Positions 50,488 to 61,753 are shown, numbered from the stretch's first letter. The stretch: DNA of 64,000 bases from Micromonospora eburnea (GCF_900090225.1 NZ_FMHY01000002.1:1-64000), one strand, 5' to 3'. The notes: a model not told the origin generated them from the sequence alone. Made by a program: numbers and translations.

Positions 50488-51669
50488 ATGAGTTCCAAGG
50501 ACTGGATCGAGAAGGACTACTACGCCGTGCTGGGCGTGGAGAAGTCCGCCTCCTCCGACGAGATCAAGAAGTCGTACCGGAAACTGGCCCGGGAATCACA
50601 CCCGGACCACAACCCCGGTGACCCGAAGGCCGAGGAGCGGTTCAAGGCCGTCTCCGAGGCGTACGCCGTGCTCGGCGACGAGAAGAAGCGCCGCGAGTAC
50701 GACGAGATGCGTTCGCTGTTCGGCTCGGGCGCGTTCCGCCGCAACGCTCGTGGCGGGGCCCAGCCGGGTGGCATGCCGTTCGACGTCTCCGACCTGTTCG
50801 GCGGGGCGGCCGGCGGTGAGGGCCGGTTCGGCGGCGGCGGTCTCGGCGACCTGTTCGGTTCGATCTTCACCGGCGGCGGTGCCGGCGGTGCGGCCCGCCC
50901 TCGTGGTCCGGCGCGCGGCCGGGACGTCGAGACCGAGGTGGCGCTCGACTTCACCGACGCCGTACGCGGGGTGACCCTGCCGTTGACGCTGCGCTCCGCC
51001 GGGGTCTGCGAGACCTGCCACGGCACCGGAGCCAGGCCCGGCACCCAGCCGAAGGGCTGCCCGGTGTGCCACGGTGCCGGGGTGACCACCCGCAACCAGG
51101 GCTCGTTCAGCTTCTCCGAGCCGTGCCGCAACTGCCAGGGCGTCGGCACCGTCGTCGAGGACAAGTGCCCGGAGTGCCAGGGCAGCGGTGGGGTCACCAA
51201 GACCCGTACCCTGAACGTCCGCTTCCCCGCCGGGGTGGCCGACGGCCAGCGCATCCGGCTCGCCGGCCGGGGTGAGCCCGGCGAGCGTGGCGGGCCGGCG
51301 GGCGACCTGTTCGTGCAGGTGAAGGTCCGCCCGGACGAGCTGTTCGGGCGCACCGGGGACGATCTCACCCTGACCGTGCCGATCACCTTCGCGGAGGCGG
51401 TGCTCGGCACCGACCTGCGGGTGCCGACCCTGGACGGCACGGTGACCCTCCGGGTGCCGCCGGGTACGCCGGGCGGCCGGGTGCTGCGGGCCCGGGGCAA
51501 GGGTGTCGTACGCAAGGACGGCCGCGCCGGTGATCTGCTGGTCACCCTCGATGTGGTGGTCCCCGCGAAGCTGTCGGACGAGGCGCGGGCGGCGCTGGAG
51601 GCGTTCACGGAGCACACTCCGCCCGCCGCACGGGAACATCTCGACGCACGGGTGCGTCGTTTCAGTTGA
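50488..51669 (+). CDS. dnaJ: Chaperone protein DnaJ (zinc-finger type)
   Basis: 393 residues. The J domain reads WIEKDYYAVLGVEKSASSDE with HPD in RESHPDHNPGD. A Gly/Phe-rich region follows. Four zinc motifs are present: CETCHGTGA, CPVCHGAGV, CRNCQGVGT and CPECQGSGG. A C-terminal substrate-binding domain completes the type I DnaJ. It stimulates DnaK ATPase. ATG 50488 is chosen because the J domain starts there and GGAAGGGGG precedes it. It lies between grpE and hspR. Confidence 0.96.
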   Translation: MSSKDWIEKDYYAVLGVEKSASSDEIKKSYRKLARESHPDHNPGDPKAEERFKAVSEAYAVLGDEKKRREYDEMRSLFGSGAFRRNARGGAQPGGMPFDVSDLFGGAAGGEGRFGGGGLGDLFGSIFTGGGAGGAARPRGPARGRDVETEVALDFTDAVRGVTLPLTLRSAGVCETCHGTGARPGTQPKGCPVCHGAGVTTRNQGSFSFSEPCRNCQGVGTVVEDKCPECQGSGGVTKTRTLNVRFPAGVADGQRIRLAGRGEPGERGGPAGDLFVQVKVRPDELFGRTGDDLTLTVPITFAEAVLGTDLRVPTLDGTVTLRVPPGTPGGRVLRARGKGVVRKDGRAGDLLVTLDVVVPAKLSDEARAALEAFTEHTPPAAREHLDARVRRFS

Positions 51670-51698
51670 CCGGTGAAAGGCAGCGGAGGTGAGCGGGG

Positions 51699-52127
51699 AT
51701 GTCGGACGAGTTCGTCGGCTCGGGTGACCCGGCCTACGAGGCCAAGGTCCTGATGATCTCGGTGGCGGCACGGATGGCGGGGATGCACCCGCAGACCCTG
51801 CGCCAGTACGACCGGCTGGGCCTGGTGCAGCCGGGCCGGGCGGCCGGTGGCGGCCGCCGGTACAGCGTCCGGGACGTGGTGCTGCTCCGCGAGGTGCAGC
51901 GACTCAGCCAGGACGACGGGATCAACCTGGCCGGAGTCAAGCGGATCATCGGCCTGGAACGGCTGCTGGAGGAGGCCCAGCAGCGGGTGGCCCGGCTGGA
52001 AGCGGAGCTGGACGCCGCCTACCGGCGGATCGCCGAGCTGGAGTCGCTGGGCGGCTTTCCGCGCGGCGACCTCGTACCCACCAACCGCACCTCGACGGCG
52101 CTGGTCGTCTGGCGCCCCCGCCGCTGA
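51699..52127 (+). CDS. hspR: Heat-shock repressor HspR (MerR family)
   Basis: 142 residues. The MerR helix-turn-helix reads MISVAARMAGMHPQTLRQYD, then GGRRYSVRDVVLLREVQRLS. A coiled coil with ERLLEEAQQRVARLEAELDA follows. HspR binds HAIR sites and represses dnaK and clpB, with DnaK as co-repressor in Streptomyces. Two HAIR sites are present in this window. The ATG follows GGAGGTGAGCGGGG, 29 bases after the dnaJ stop, so the repressor sits in the operon it controls. Confidence 0.95.
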   Translation: MSDEFVGSGDPAYEAKVLMISVAARMAGMHPQTLRQYDRLGLVQPGRAAGGGRRYSVRDVVLLREVQRLSQDDGINLAGVKRIIGLERLLEEAQQRVARLEAELDAAYRRIAELESLGGFPRGDLVPTNRTSTALVVWRPRR

Positions 52128-52151
52128 CCGGCTCCCTGCCCCCTCCCTCGA

Positions 52152-52200
52152 AGATCTTGGTAGGAAGCGGCCCCTGGCCGGCCGAACGCTGCCAAGATCT
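52152..52200. repeat. Inverted repeat after hspR
   Basis: AGATCTTGG (52152-52160) and CCAAGATCT (52192-52200) are perfect nine-base arms around a GC-rich core with GGCCGGCC. It could terminate the heat-shock operon. Confidence 0.6.
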
Positions 52201-52315
52201 CGGGGCGGTGGCGCGGTGGATTGGGGAATTCGGGGGTGTGGGAGGCGGCGGCTCGCTAGCCTCTGAATCAGGGCCAACCAGCTCAATCCGGACTCCGAAC
52301 CTGGCAGGGGGAGCC

Positions 52316-52525
52316 ATGGCGGAATCGGCGAAGAAGGTGGCGCACACGGCGGAGGACCGGCTCGAAAAAGTGGCCGAGAACGTCCGCGAGCGATTTGCCC
52401 GGATCATCGACGCCACCTTCACCGACAGGATCAAGGACGGGCTCTTCCTCGACCAGGTGGACCACGGCATCGACCGGGCCAGGGCCGACGAACGGCGCCG
52501 GAAGCAGGGCGGATCGCCGAGCTGA
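52316..52525 (+). CDS. Small helical hypothetical protein
   Basis: 69 residues, charged and predicted mostly helical: AESAKKVAHTAEDRLEKVAE, then ERFARIIDATFTDRIKDGLF and DQVDHGIDRARADERRRKQ. No span or Cys. ATG 52316 is close to GGCAGGGGGA; a longer upstream extension would run through the inverted repeat and is rejected. The function is unknown. A terminator hairpin follows. Confidence 0.6.
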   Translation: MAESAKKVAHTAEDRLEKVAENVRERFARIIDATFTDRIKDGLFLDQVDHGIDRARADERRRKQGGSPS

Positions 52526-52540
52526 CGATCCGTCGACGTG

Positions 52541-52571
52541 CGGGCCGGGACTCACGGGGGGTCCCGGCCCG
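52541..52571. terminator. Strong hairpin terminator
   Basis: CGGGCCGGGAC (52541-52551) pairs perfectly with GTCCCGGCCCG (52561-52571) between the small helical gene and the convergent hypothetical gene. Confidence 0.75.
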
Positions 52572-52643
52572 TTCGCCTGCCGACGACGTGCGGGCCGATA
52601 CGCGGTGAGGCCGTGAGGGGTCCCAGGGCCGGGACGGCGGACG

Positions 52644-53072
52644 CTAGAGCCGTCGGTTCTCGCGGACCAGGCCGCCCTCGCACCAGTCGCGGTAGACGAA
52701 GAGGTCCGGGCGGGCGAGCAGCACCCGGCCGTTGTGTGCCCAGTTGCGCATCAGCTCGTCGCCGGCTCGCTCGGCCTGCTCGACCAGCTTGCGGAAACGG
52801 CGCTTCGGGTGGGCCCGGAAGTTCGTCCGGATGCCGTCGGCGGCGTAGATGTAGAGGCAGTGCAGGGCGAATCGGCGGGCCGGGCAGGTGGTGTCCATGG
52901 CCAACTCGAAGAGCGTCCCCACCAGGTGGTCACCGGAGACCAGCAGGTCCCAGTCCGGGGGCATCGAGGTGAGCGGCACGGAGTTCGGCTGATAGGCCCA
53001 CGTACGTAGCTCTGCCGGCGACGGATCGACCGGATTGGCGAAGCCGCGGAACGTCTCCTGCTGCACGCTCAC
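52644..53072 (-). CDS. Conserved-looking hypothetical protein of 142 residues
   Basis: Not recognised. SVQQETFRGFANPVDPSPAE, then WDLLVSGDHLVGTLFELAMD, LHCLYIYAADGIRTNFRA and RVLLARPDLFVYRDWCEGG give a compact helical protein with several Trp and two Cys. No signal or span. GTG 53072 follows GGAAGG at good spacing; the longer in-frame extension to 53483 runs through the antiporter gene and is rejected. Its upstream region carries a perfect seven-base inverted repeat, a possible operator. Confidence 0.65.
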   Translation of the reverse strand: MSVQQETFRGFANPVDPSPAELRTWAYQPNSVPLTSMPPDWDLLVSGDHLVGTLFELAMDTTCPARRFALHCLYIYAADGIRTNFRAHPKRRFRKLVEQAERAGDELMRNWAHNGRVLLARPDLFVYRDWCEGGLVRENRRL

Positions 53073-53134
53073 CGGCCAACCTTCCGTATCCGCTGGCGGG
53101 GGCGTTGGGCATCCCCGCGGAACTGGCTGCTGGG

Positions 53135-53157
53135 GCGAAACGGTAACGCTGTTTCGC
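53135..53157. promoter_or_regulatory. Inverted repeat upstream of the 142-aa gene
   Basis: GCGAAAC (53135-53141) and GTTTCGC (53151-53157) are perfect arms nine bases apart. An operator is possible; no known regulator motif was recognised. Confidence 0.35.
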
Positions 53158-53242
53158 GTATCGGCGGTAGACCTTCCCGGAACCAATTCGGCAACCGTTG
53201 GCCGGGCCGGGTCGACCATAAGGCCGACCCGGCCCGACGAGC

Positions 53243-54451
53243 TCAATCGGTGGCCGGCACCGGTGCGGGCGGCTTGGCGGCAGCGCGACGGCGCAGCCAG
53301 CGCTTGAACCAGGCCATGTCGGGCAGCCGGGCCAGCAGCGGCCCGGCCACCACGGTGATCAGCACGTACGCGGTGGCGAGCCCGGCCAGTTTCGGCTCCA
53401 CCGGGTGCGCGGCGGCGACGGCGAGCCCCGCGATGACGATGGAGAACTCGCCGCGCGGGGTGAGCGCGAAACCGGCCCGCCATCGACCGGGTTCGGCGAT
53501 CCCGGCCCGCCGGGCGGCCAGGTAGCCGGTGAGCAGCTTCGTGCCCATGGTCACCACGGCCAACGCCAGCGCCGGCAGCAGCACCGGGGGCATGTCCCTC
53601 GGGTCGGTGACCAGCCCGAAGAACAGGAAGAACACCGCCGCGAAGAGGTCCCGCAGCGGCGACAGCAGTTCGGTGGCGTGGTGCGCCACCGGCCCGGAGA
53701 GGGCGATGCCGACCAGGAACGCGCCGACCGCCGCGGAGACCTGGAGCCTGGCCGCGAGGCCGGCGACCAGCAGGGTCAGGCCGAGCACCCCGAGCAGCAG
53801 CGCCTCCGGGTCCTTCGCGGAGAGCGCCGCGGAGATCAGGTGGCCGTACCGGATGGCGACGAACAGCACAGCGACCACGGTGAACACCGCGACGCCGAGC
53901 GCCAGGCCGCCCTTGATCAGGCCGATCCCGGCCAGCAGCGCGGTGAGCAGCGGCAGGTAGAGGGCCATCGCCAGGTCCTCGATCACCAGGACGGAGAGGA
54001 TCACCGGGGTCTCCCGGTTACCGACCCGGCCGAGGTCGCCGAGGACCTTGGCGATCACCCCGGACGAGGACACCCAGGTGACGCCGGCGAGCACCACGGC
54101 GGCGAGCCAGCCCCAGCCGAGTATCAGCGCGAAGGCGAAGCCGGGCAGCGCGTTGAGCACCGCGTCGATCAGGCCGGCGGGGGCCGCCGCACGGAGGTTG
54201 CCGACCAGTTCGCCGGCGCTGTACTCCAGGCCGAGCATGACCAGCAGCAGGATCACGCCGATCTCCGCGCCGACGGCGAAGAATTCCTCGCTGGCGTTGA
54301 GCGGCAGGATGCCTCCGGTGCCGAAGGCGACGCCGGCGAGCAGATAGAGGGGGATGGGCGAGACACCGAAGCGGCGGCTGAGCCGGCCGAGCAGGCCGAG
54401 CAGGAGCAGCAGCGCCCCGACCTCGATGAGCAGAGTTGTGGTTTCGTGCAT
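53243..54451 (-). CDS. Cation:proton antiporter, CPA2 (KhtU/KefB-like) family
   Basis: 402 residues, 12-13 spans. LLLLVMLGLEYSAGELVGNL, TWVSSSGVIAKVLGDLGR, SVLVIEDLAMALYLPLL (the ED pair of CPA2 exchangers) and ALTPRGEFSIVIAGLAVA match the family. It should export K+ or Na+ in exchange for H+ across the cytoplasmic membrane. Its gene follows a TrkA-C-type regulatory subunit gene by seven bases on the same strand, as in Bacillus khtTU. The C-terminal nucleotide-binding domain of KefB/C is missing, consistent with a separate regulatory subunit. Confidence 0.85.
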   Translation of the reverse strand: MHETTTLLIEVGALLLLLGLLGRLSRRFGVSPIPLYLLAGVAFGTGGILPLNASEEFFAVGAEIGVILLLVMLGLEYSAGELVGNLRAAAPAGLIDAVLNALPGFAFALILGWGWLAAVVLAGVTWVSSSGVIAKVLGDLGRVGNRETPVILSVLVIEDLAMALYLPLLTALLAGIGLIKGGLALGVAVFTVVAVLFVAIRYGHLISAALSAKDPEALLLGVLGLTLLVAGLAARLQVSAAVGAFLVGIALSGPVAHHATELLSPLRDLFAAVFFLFFGLVTDPRDMPPVLLPALALAVVTMGTKLLTGYLAARRAGIAEPGRWRAGFALTPRGEFSIVIAGLAVAAAHPVEPKLAGLATAYVLITVVAGPLLARLPDMAWFKRWLRRRAAAKPPAPVPATD

Positions 54452-54458
54452 CCGCGCC

Positions 54459-54959
54459 TCAGCCGTCCGGGTCCGCTTCGGCGAGGATCGCGCTCACCCC
54501 GTCGAGGCCCTGCCGGGTGCCGACCACGACCACCACGTCACCGGCGGCGAAGCGGAAGGTGGGGTCCGGCGAGACGATCACCTCGCCGTGACGCAGCACC
54601 GCGACGATGGAGGCTCCGGTCCGGGTACGCGTCTGGGTCTCGCCCAACTGCCGGTTGACGTACTTGGTGCCGGCCGGAATGGCGATCTGCTCGGTGAGCA
54701 GCCCGGCGGCCTGCTCGCGCAGCCCGGAGAGTTGGCTGAGCATCAGGGACGCGCCGAGGATGTCGGCGAGTGCTTCCGCCTCGTCGTCGGTCAGTGGTAT
54801 GTCTGCCTGGCAGGCGTCCGGATCGTCCGGATCGTAGAGAACCAGATCGCGACGGCCGTTGCGGTGGGAGACCACGCCGAGCCGGCGGCCGGATTCCGTC
54901 ACCATATCGTGACGTACGCCGATCCCCGGTAAGGCAGTCTGTTCAACACGTACTCGCAC
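54459..54959 (-). CDS. Antiporter regulatory subunit, KhtT-like (TrkA-C domain)
   Basis: 166 residues. The N-terminal part (RVEQTALPGIGVRHDMVTES, then GRRLGVVSHRNGRRDLVLYD) matches KhtT-type proteins. The C-terminal RCK_C domain reads GASIVAVLRHGEVIVSPDPT, then FAAGDVVVVVGTRQGLDGV. In Bacillus, KhtT gates KhtU and binds c-di-AMP; whether this one does is untested. GTG 54959 is chosen because the domain begins there. It is the first gene of the pair and divergent from the lipoprotein gene, with about 30 bases between. Confidence 0.85.
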   Translation of the reverse strand: MRVRVEQTALPGIGVRHDMVTESGRRLGVVSHRNGRRDLVLYDPDDPDACQADIPLTDDEAEALADILGASLMLSQLSGLREQAAGLLTEQIAIPAGTKYVNRQLGETQTRTRTGASIVAVLRHGEVIVSPDPTFRFAAGDVVVVVGTRQGLDGVSAILAEADPDG

Positions 54960-54990
54960 GCGGGCGAGGCTACCTTGCGTTGGAGGTGTG

Positions 54991-56091
54991 GTGAACCGGC
55001 GATCGGGCTGGGTGGCGGTGCTGTTGCTGACCGTACCGGTGCTGCTGGCCTGTTCGGTCGGGGATGTCCGGCGTCCGCCGCCGGACCGGACGTCCCCGTC
55101 GTCCGGAGCGGTCGCCACCGTTTCGGCCCGGCCGACGGCCGCCGACGTCCACGAGTCCCGCATTGTCCGGGTCGCCGTACCCGACCGGTACGATCCGCCG
55201 TTCATCGAGTTCGTCGACGCCGAGCAGGCGTACGCCCTCTTCGCCACCTGCGACGGCCGGCCACCCGGCCGGGACTGCCCGGCGTTGCTCTTCGCCACCC
55301 GGGACGGCGGGCGGTCCTGGCGGGCGGTGCCGCATCCCCGGCCGGTCGCGGAACACCACCAGCTCTTCGCCGCACCGGGCCTGCTGGTGCTGGCCGCCGA
55401 ACCCTTCGCCTGGTACGCCTCGACCGACGGCGGCGTCACCTTCACCCACTACCCGGGGGACGCGCCGCCGCCGGTGCTAACCGGTGCCGGCGGCCGGTTC
55501 CAGGTGGCCGAGGACATCGGCAAGGTGGCGCGCTGGGACGGTCAACGGCTGCGCCCGCTGCCGGCCCAGCCCGACCTGCCGGCCGTGAACACGGTGCGCG
55601 AGGCGGGGGACCTGCTGGTGGCGGCCGGCGCGGCCGGCGGGCGGCCGTACGCCGCGATCTCGACCAACCAGGGGCGGAGCTGGCAGCGGAGCCCGGTGCC
55701 GGCACCCGACGGCGAGGTGGGGGTGCTGCGGGTGATGGTGGCGCCCGACGGCGAGGCCTGGTTGATCGGGGAGCGCCCGGACCGGACAGGTTTCCCGGCG
55801 CTCTGGATCTATCGGGGTAACTGGGAACTGGTGCGGGCCGCCGGCCACCCGGACGAGATGCGTTCGGTGGCCCCGGTCGGCGCCGGGCGGGTGGCGGTCA
55901 CCGGACCGCACGGCGTGGGTGTGGTGGCGATCGGCCGGTACGAGCGGGTGAGCTGGCCGGTCGGCCCCGAGCATTACCTTGCCCTGCTCGATGACGGCAC
56001 GCTTGTGGCCAGAGGTCCGGGCGAGGTCGTCCTCGCCGTCGGCCCGGTCGGTGCCCGTCAGTGGATCAGGGTGGCCCTGGTCGGCGACTGA
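54991..56091 (+). CDS. Lipoprotein with BNR/sialidase-like propeller
   Basis: About 366 residues. The signal with lipobox reads LLLTVPVLLACSVG, so the mature Cys should be lipidated. The body is a beta-propeller with Asp-box-like repeats: FATRDGGRSWRAV, YASTDGGVTFTHY and ISTNQGRSWQRS. Such folds are found in sialidases and photosystem-assembly proteins; catalytic sialidase residues were not confirmed. The function is unknown. GTG 54991 is five bases past GGAGG; GTG 54988 is too near. It starts in the promoter region of the divergent antiporter pair. Confidence 0.75.
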   Translation: MNRRSGWVAVLLLTVPVLLACSVGDVRRPPPDRTSPSSGAVATVSARPTAADVHESRIVRVAVPDRYDPPFIEFVDAEQAYALFATCDGRPPGRDCPALLFATRDGGRSWRAVPHPRPVAEHHQLFAAPGLLVLAAEPFAWYASTDGGVTFTHYPGDAPPPVLTGAGGRFQVAEDIGKVARWDGQRLRPLPAQPDLPAVNTVREAGDLLVAAGAAGGRPYAAISTNQGRSWQRSPVPAPDGEVGVLRVMVAPDGEAWLIGERPDRTGFPALWIYRGNWELVRAAGHPDEMRSVAPVGAGRVAVTGPHGVGVVAIGRYERVSWPVGPEHYLALLDDGTLVARGPGEVVLAVGPVGARQWIRVALVGD

Positions 56092-56260
56092 CGCCCGGCG
56101 GCCAGCTCTTGATCGACTCCGTGTGCGGGATGTGGTGGTCTCGACGGTGCTGCCAACCGCCGTTTGCGCGACATGGAGTGCACCACCGGAGTTCACGACC
56201 GCAGGTGAGTTTGACTGGCGCTGGAAGCAGTCGAAAGTGAGCTAGGTCACATCGCTGGAG

Positions 56261-56279
56261 TTGAGCGGAATAGACTCAA
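56261..56279 (+). promoter_or_regulatory. clpB HspR box (HAIR)
   Basis: TTGAGC (56261-56266), seven bases, ACTCAA (56274-56279): one mismatch to HAIR. It lies 47 bases ahead of the clpB ATG over a GAATAG -10-like box. HspR control is expected by analogy with other actinobacteria. Confidence 0.8.
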
Positions 56280-56325
56280 CTCTGGTTGTGTCGGTTCCAG
56301 TGGACACGCCGATCCGGGGGAGCCC

Positions 56326-58917
<2,592 letters not shown>

Positions 58918-58931
58918 CCAACTCCCGTCAC

Positions 58932-58963
58932 CCGGCCGGATCCGCACCGGCGGATCCGGCCGG
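58932..58963 (+). terminator. Terminator after clpB
   Basis: CCGGCCGGATCCGC (58932-58945) pairs perfectly with 58950-58963 around ACCG. Confidence 0.85.
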
Positions 58964-59044
58964 ACCCGTCACGCAGGACCGTTCTCTGCGCGAACCCCTC
59001 GATCGACAGGTATCGGGGCGACGCCGGTGGGGAAACAATGGGGC

Positions 59045-59422
59045 ATGGCGGAGATCGGGAAGTGGGAGCGGCAGTTGGACGCGGACGTCCGGGAGATGGC
59101 GAAGGCGGACACGCTCGCCTTCGGCGGGGTGGGGATCGTCGGGACGCTGCTGCCCGCGACGGAGGCGTACCACCGGGTGGAGCGGGCGCTGGACGAGCAC
59201 CCGGCGGAGGCCCGGCAGCAGGTCGACTGGTTGCTTGAGCACGGCTCACCCGCCGGAAAGGCGTACGCTGCCGCGTTGCTGGGCACCGTCGACCGGGCGG
59301 TCGGTCGGGCGGCCTGGCGCCGGCTGCGCGCCGACGGCGGGGAACTCACCACGTTCACCGGCTGCCTGATGGACCAGACCACGCTGGGCGCGTACGCCGC
59401 GGAGCGGCTCGCCGACGAGTGA
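59045..59422 (+). CDS. Small soluble hypothetical protein
   Basis: 125 residues, predicted helical: EIGKWERQLDADVREMAKAD, then GVGIVGTLLPATEAYHRVER and KAYAAALLGTVDRAVGRAAW. HEAT-like helix pairs are conceivable but not clear. One Cys. No signal or span. The upstream region shows no clear ribosome site beyond GGGG. It lies 82 bases past the clpB terminator. The function is unknown. Confidence 0.6.
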   Translation: MAEIGKWERQLDADVREMAKADTLAFGGVGIVGTLLPATEAYHRVERALDEHPAEARQQVDWLLEHGSPAGKAYAAALLGTVDRAVGRAAWRRLRADGGELTTFTGCLMDQTTLGAYAAERLADE

Positions 59423-59492
59423 TCCCACTTGGCATGGTGGTCGATCCGTTCGACTCTGCCGGCGGTGGCGGGCAGCCCGTACCTTGCCAGCC

Positions 59493-60548
59493 ATGACCTC
59501 CCCCGCCGTCGCCGCCCGGCCTGCCCGGCCCGCCGTCGTCACGGTCGCCTTCTGGTTGCAGATCGCGACCGTCGCCGTCCTGCTCGTCCTGGTCGGCATC
59601 GTGGTCTTCGCGGCGGTGCGCTACAACGCCCAGATCGACGAGGCGGTGCGGCGGGTCCCCGACGCCGATCCGGCGGAGGTGTCGGGCGAGCGCTCGGGCA
59701 ACGTCTTCACGGCGGGGACCCTCGGCGCCCCCGCGCTGCTGCTGGCGGCCTGGCTCGCCGCCACCGCGTTGCCCCTGCGCGGTGGCAGCAATCCCGCCCG
59801 GATCCTGGTCTTCGTCGCCGCCGGGGCGCAACTGCTGCTCTGTTTCGTGCAGAGCTGCGGCGGCCTGCTGGTGATCCCGCTCATGCTGGGACTGGGCGGT
59901 CCCGACTACGACCCCGCCCTGGACCCCGAGTTCGACGGCACCGACTGGGAGCAGTCGAAGTTCCTCGACGCCCTCTACGACCAAGGAGATCCGGAGGCGT
60001 TCTTCGCGATCGGCGGTATCGGACTGGCGCTGGTGCTGGCGCTCACCCTGGCGGTCGTGGTGCTGCTGCTGGTCCCGGAATCGGGCCGCTGGTTCCGTCC
60101 GGCGTCGTCGGCCCCCGTGCCGCCCGTGCCCTACGGCTACTGGCCGGGCCACCCGGCCGCCTACCCGTCGGGCTATCCCGCGGCGGCATACCCGCCGGGC
60201 CACCCCGCCGCCGCATATCCGCCGGGTTATCCCGTGGCGGGCTATCCGCTCTGCCCTGATCCGGCCCTGCACCTGGCCCAGCCGCCCGCCGGCCCGTGGA
60301 CGCCCGCCCACCCGCCCGCCGGCCCGTGGACGCCCGCCCAGCCGCCCGCCGGCCCGTGGGCACCCGCCCAGCCGCCCGCCGGGCCGTGGGCGGCCGCGCC
60401 GGGCGCCGGCCCAGCGGGCCCGACGCCGGGCGGCGGTCCGTCCGTGGAGCCGGCCAGGGACGATGCCGGCCAGCCGGGCGGGAACGACGCCGCCCCGGAC
60501 GCCACCGGGCCGTCCACCGACCCGGGTTCCGGTACGCCCGGTAGCTGA
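59493..60548 (+). CDS. Membrane protein with three spans and Pro-rich repeat tail
   Basis: 351 residues. Three main spans are VVTVAFWLQIATVAVLLVLV, ARILVFVAAGAQLLLCFVQS (with a neighbouring segment) and IGLALVLALTLAVVVLLLV. A cytoplasmic-looking tail has YPPGHPAAAYPPGYP repeats and four QPPAGPWTPA units (30-bp DNA repeats at 60279-60398). An acidic DPEFDGTDWEQ segment lies between spans. No family is firmly recognised. ATG 59493 is preferred over TTG 59484. The tail looks disordered and slippage-prone. Confidence 0.65.
   Translation: MTSPAVAARPARPAVVTVAFWLQIATVAVLLVLVGIVVFAAVRYNAQIDEAVRRVPDADPAEVSGERSGNVFTAGTLGAPALLLAAWLAATALPLRGGSNPARILVFVAAGAQLLLCFVQSCGGLLVIPLMLGLGGPDYDPALDPEFDGTDWEQSKFLDALYDQGDPEAFFAIGGIGLALVLALTLAVVVLLLVPESGRWFRPASSAPVPPVPYGYWPGHPAAYPSGYPAAAYPPGHPAAAYPPGYPVAGYPLCPDPALHLAQPPAGPWTPAHPPAGPWTPAQPPAGPWAPAQPPAGPWAAAPGAGPAGPTPGGGPSVEPARDDAGQPGGNDAAPDATGPSTDPGSGTPGS
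60279..60398 (+). repeat. Tandem 30-bp coding repeat, four units
   Basis: Units of CAGCCGCCCGCCGGCCCGTG plus ten bases encode QPPAGPWTPA-like decapeptides. The first three are nearly identical. It matches the unit length of the repeat at 34889 but not its sequence. Confidence 0.8.
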
Positions 60549-60629
60549 CCGTTGACTCAGCGGAGGAGTTGTTCGGCGAGGTGACCCGGGTTGTTACCGT
60601 CTCCGCCGACGCACGTGGGGAGGCGGCCT

Positions 60630-61259
60630 GTGAACAGTTCGATGGCATATCTGGTGGCGGCGCTGGGGTGCCTGGTCGCGGTGGGCGGTGTGGTGATCGC
60701 CGTGGTGGCGCTGCGCAAGGCCCGCTCCGGGCCACGCCCGCAGCCTGCCGGTGACCCGTTCCGGGACCGGGACGCCGACGTCCTGCGCGGCGACCCGCGC
60801 CGGCTCAAGCCCGGCGACATCGTGGAGATCCGCCAGGTCCCGTACACCGTCCGCGGCTCGGTGCACCTGGTCGAGGGTGGCTGGAGCTGGGCCGAGCACC
60901 TGCTTGACGACGCGGGTGGGGTCAAGCGCTGGCTCTCCGTCGAGGAGGACCCGGACCTGGAGTTGGTGCTCTGGACCGGCGAGCCGTCCGCGACCGTCAC
61001 CCCGGGCGCACCCACTCTGGACGTCGCCGGCCGCCAGTACACCTGGGACGAGTCCGGCCAGGCGCGCTACACCGCCACCGAGGGCACCGGCCTCGACCCG
61101 CGCGGCACCATGCGCTACCACGACTACCAGGCTCCCGGCGGGGCCCGGCTCTCCTTCGAGGCGTACGGGGAGGCCGGCTGGGAGGTGGCGCTCGGCGAGA
61201 AGCTGCTCCGCGCCGAGGTGATGATCTACCCGCAGGGCGGCCCGGAGCAGGTGTCCTGA
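60630..61259 (+). CDS. DUF4178 domain protein
   Basis: 209 residues. An N-terminal span (AYLVAALGCLVAVGGVVIAV) anchors a beta-rich DUF4178 domain: RLKPGDIVEIRQVPYTVRGS, EGGWSWAEHLLDD, LVLWTGEPSATVTPG and DYQAPGGARLSFEAYGEAGW. The function is unknown. GTG 60630 follows GGGGAGG. It is the first gene of a tight five-gene set with DUF2617, DUF4247, DUF350 and a spermidine-synthase-like protein. Gaps and overlaps are a few bases, except 30 bases before DUF350. Confidence 0.82.
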   Translation: MNSSMAYLVAALGCLVAVGGVVIAVVALRKARSGPRPQPAGDPFRDRDADVLRGDPRRLKPGDIVEIRQVPYTVRGSVHLVEGGWSWAEHLLDDAGGVKRWLSVEEDPDLELVLWTGEPSATVTPGAPTLDVAGRQYTWDESGQARYTATEGTGLDPRGTMRYHDYQAPGGARLSFEAYGEAGWEVALGEKLLRAEVMIYPQGGPEQVS

Positions 61260-61261
61260 GC

Positions 61262-61753
61262 GTGTTGGTCGTCCTGGACGCCCCGTACATCGACACGCGC
61301 GCCGCCGACCTGAGCCTCGCCCTCGACAGCCCCGAACGCCCGGCCCTGCACGTTCGGGAGCTGGCCCTGCCCGGCGGTGTCCGGCTGCGGCTGCGCCTGC
61401 TCGGCGCCTCGCACCAGGTGGTCTGCGGAGACGTCACCGAGACTGTCGCCTGCCTGCCGGGCCACCCGCCACACCTGCCCCGCACCCTGCACGACGAGAG
61501 CGTCGGCTACCGGTTCACCGCCACGGTGCTCCGGCCGGACGGCGACGGCCTGCGTACCCGGGTCGCCGCGCTCCGCGCCGAACTGGCCGACGACCCGTAC
61601 GCGCTGGTCGGCGTCTTTCCCGGCGACGCGGACGCGATCACCGCGCTCTCCGTACGCCCCGACCCGCCGGACGGCTCGGTGGCCTGGCGCACCTGGCACG
61701 CGTATCCCCAGACCAACGAACTGGTCCTGACCGAGACGGTGGTGGCGCGATGA
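61262..61753 (+). CDS. DUF2617 family protein
   Basis: 163 residues, beta-rich. LVVLDAPYIDTRAADLSLAL, VRLRLRLLGASHQVVCGDVT, ETVACLPGHPPHLPRTLHDE and RTWHAYPQTNELVLTETVV are consistent with DUF2617. No enzyme motif is known; two Cys and several His may be structural. GTG 61262 lies two bases past the DUF4178 stop, and its stop overlaps the DUF4247 start by four bases, so the genes are translationally coupled. Confidence 0.78.
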   Translation: MLVVLDAPYIDTRAADLSLALDSPERPALHVRELALPGGVRLRLRLLGASHQVVCGDVTETVACLPGHPPHLPRTLHDESVGYRFTATVLRPDGDGLRTRVAALRAELADDPYALVGVFPGDADAITALSVRPDPPDGSVAWRTWHAYPQTNELVLTETVVAR

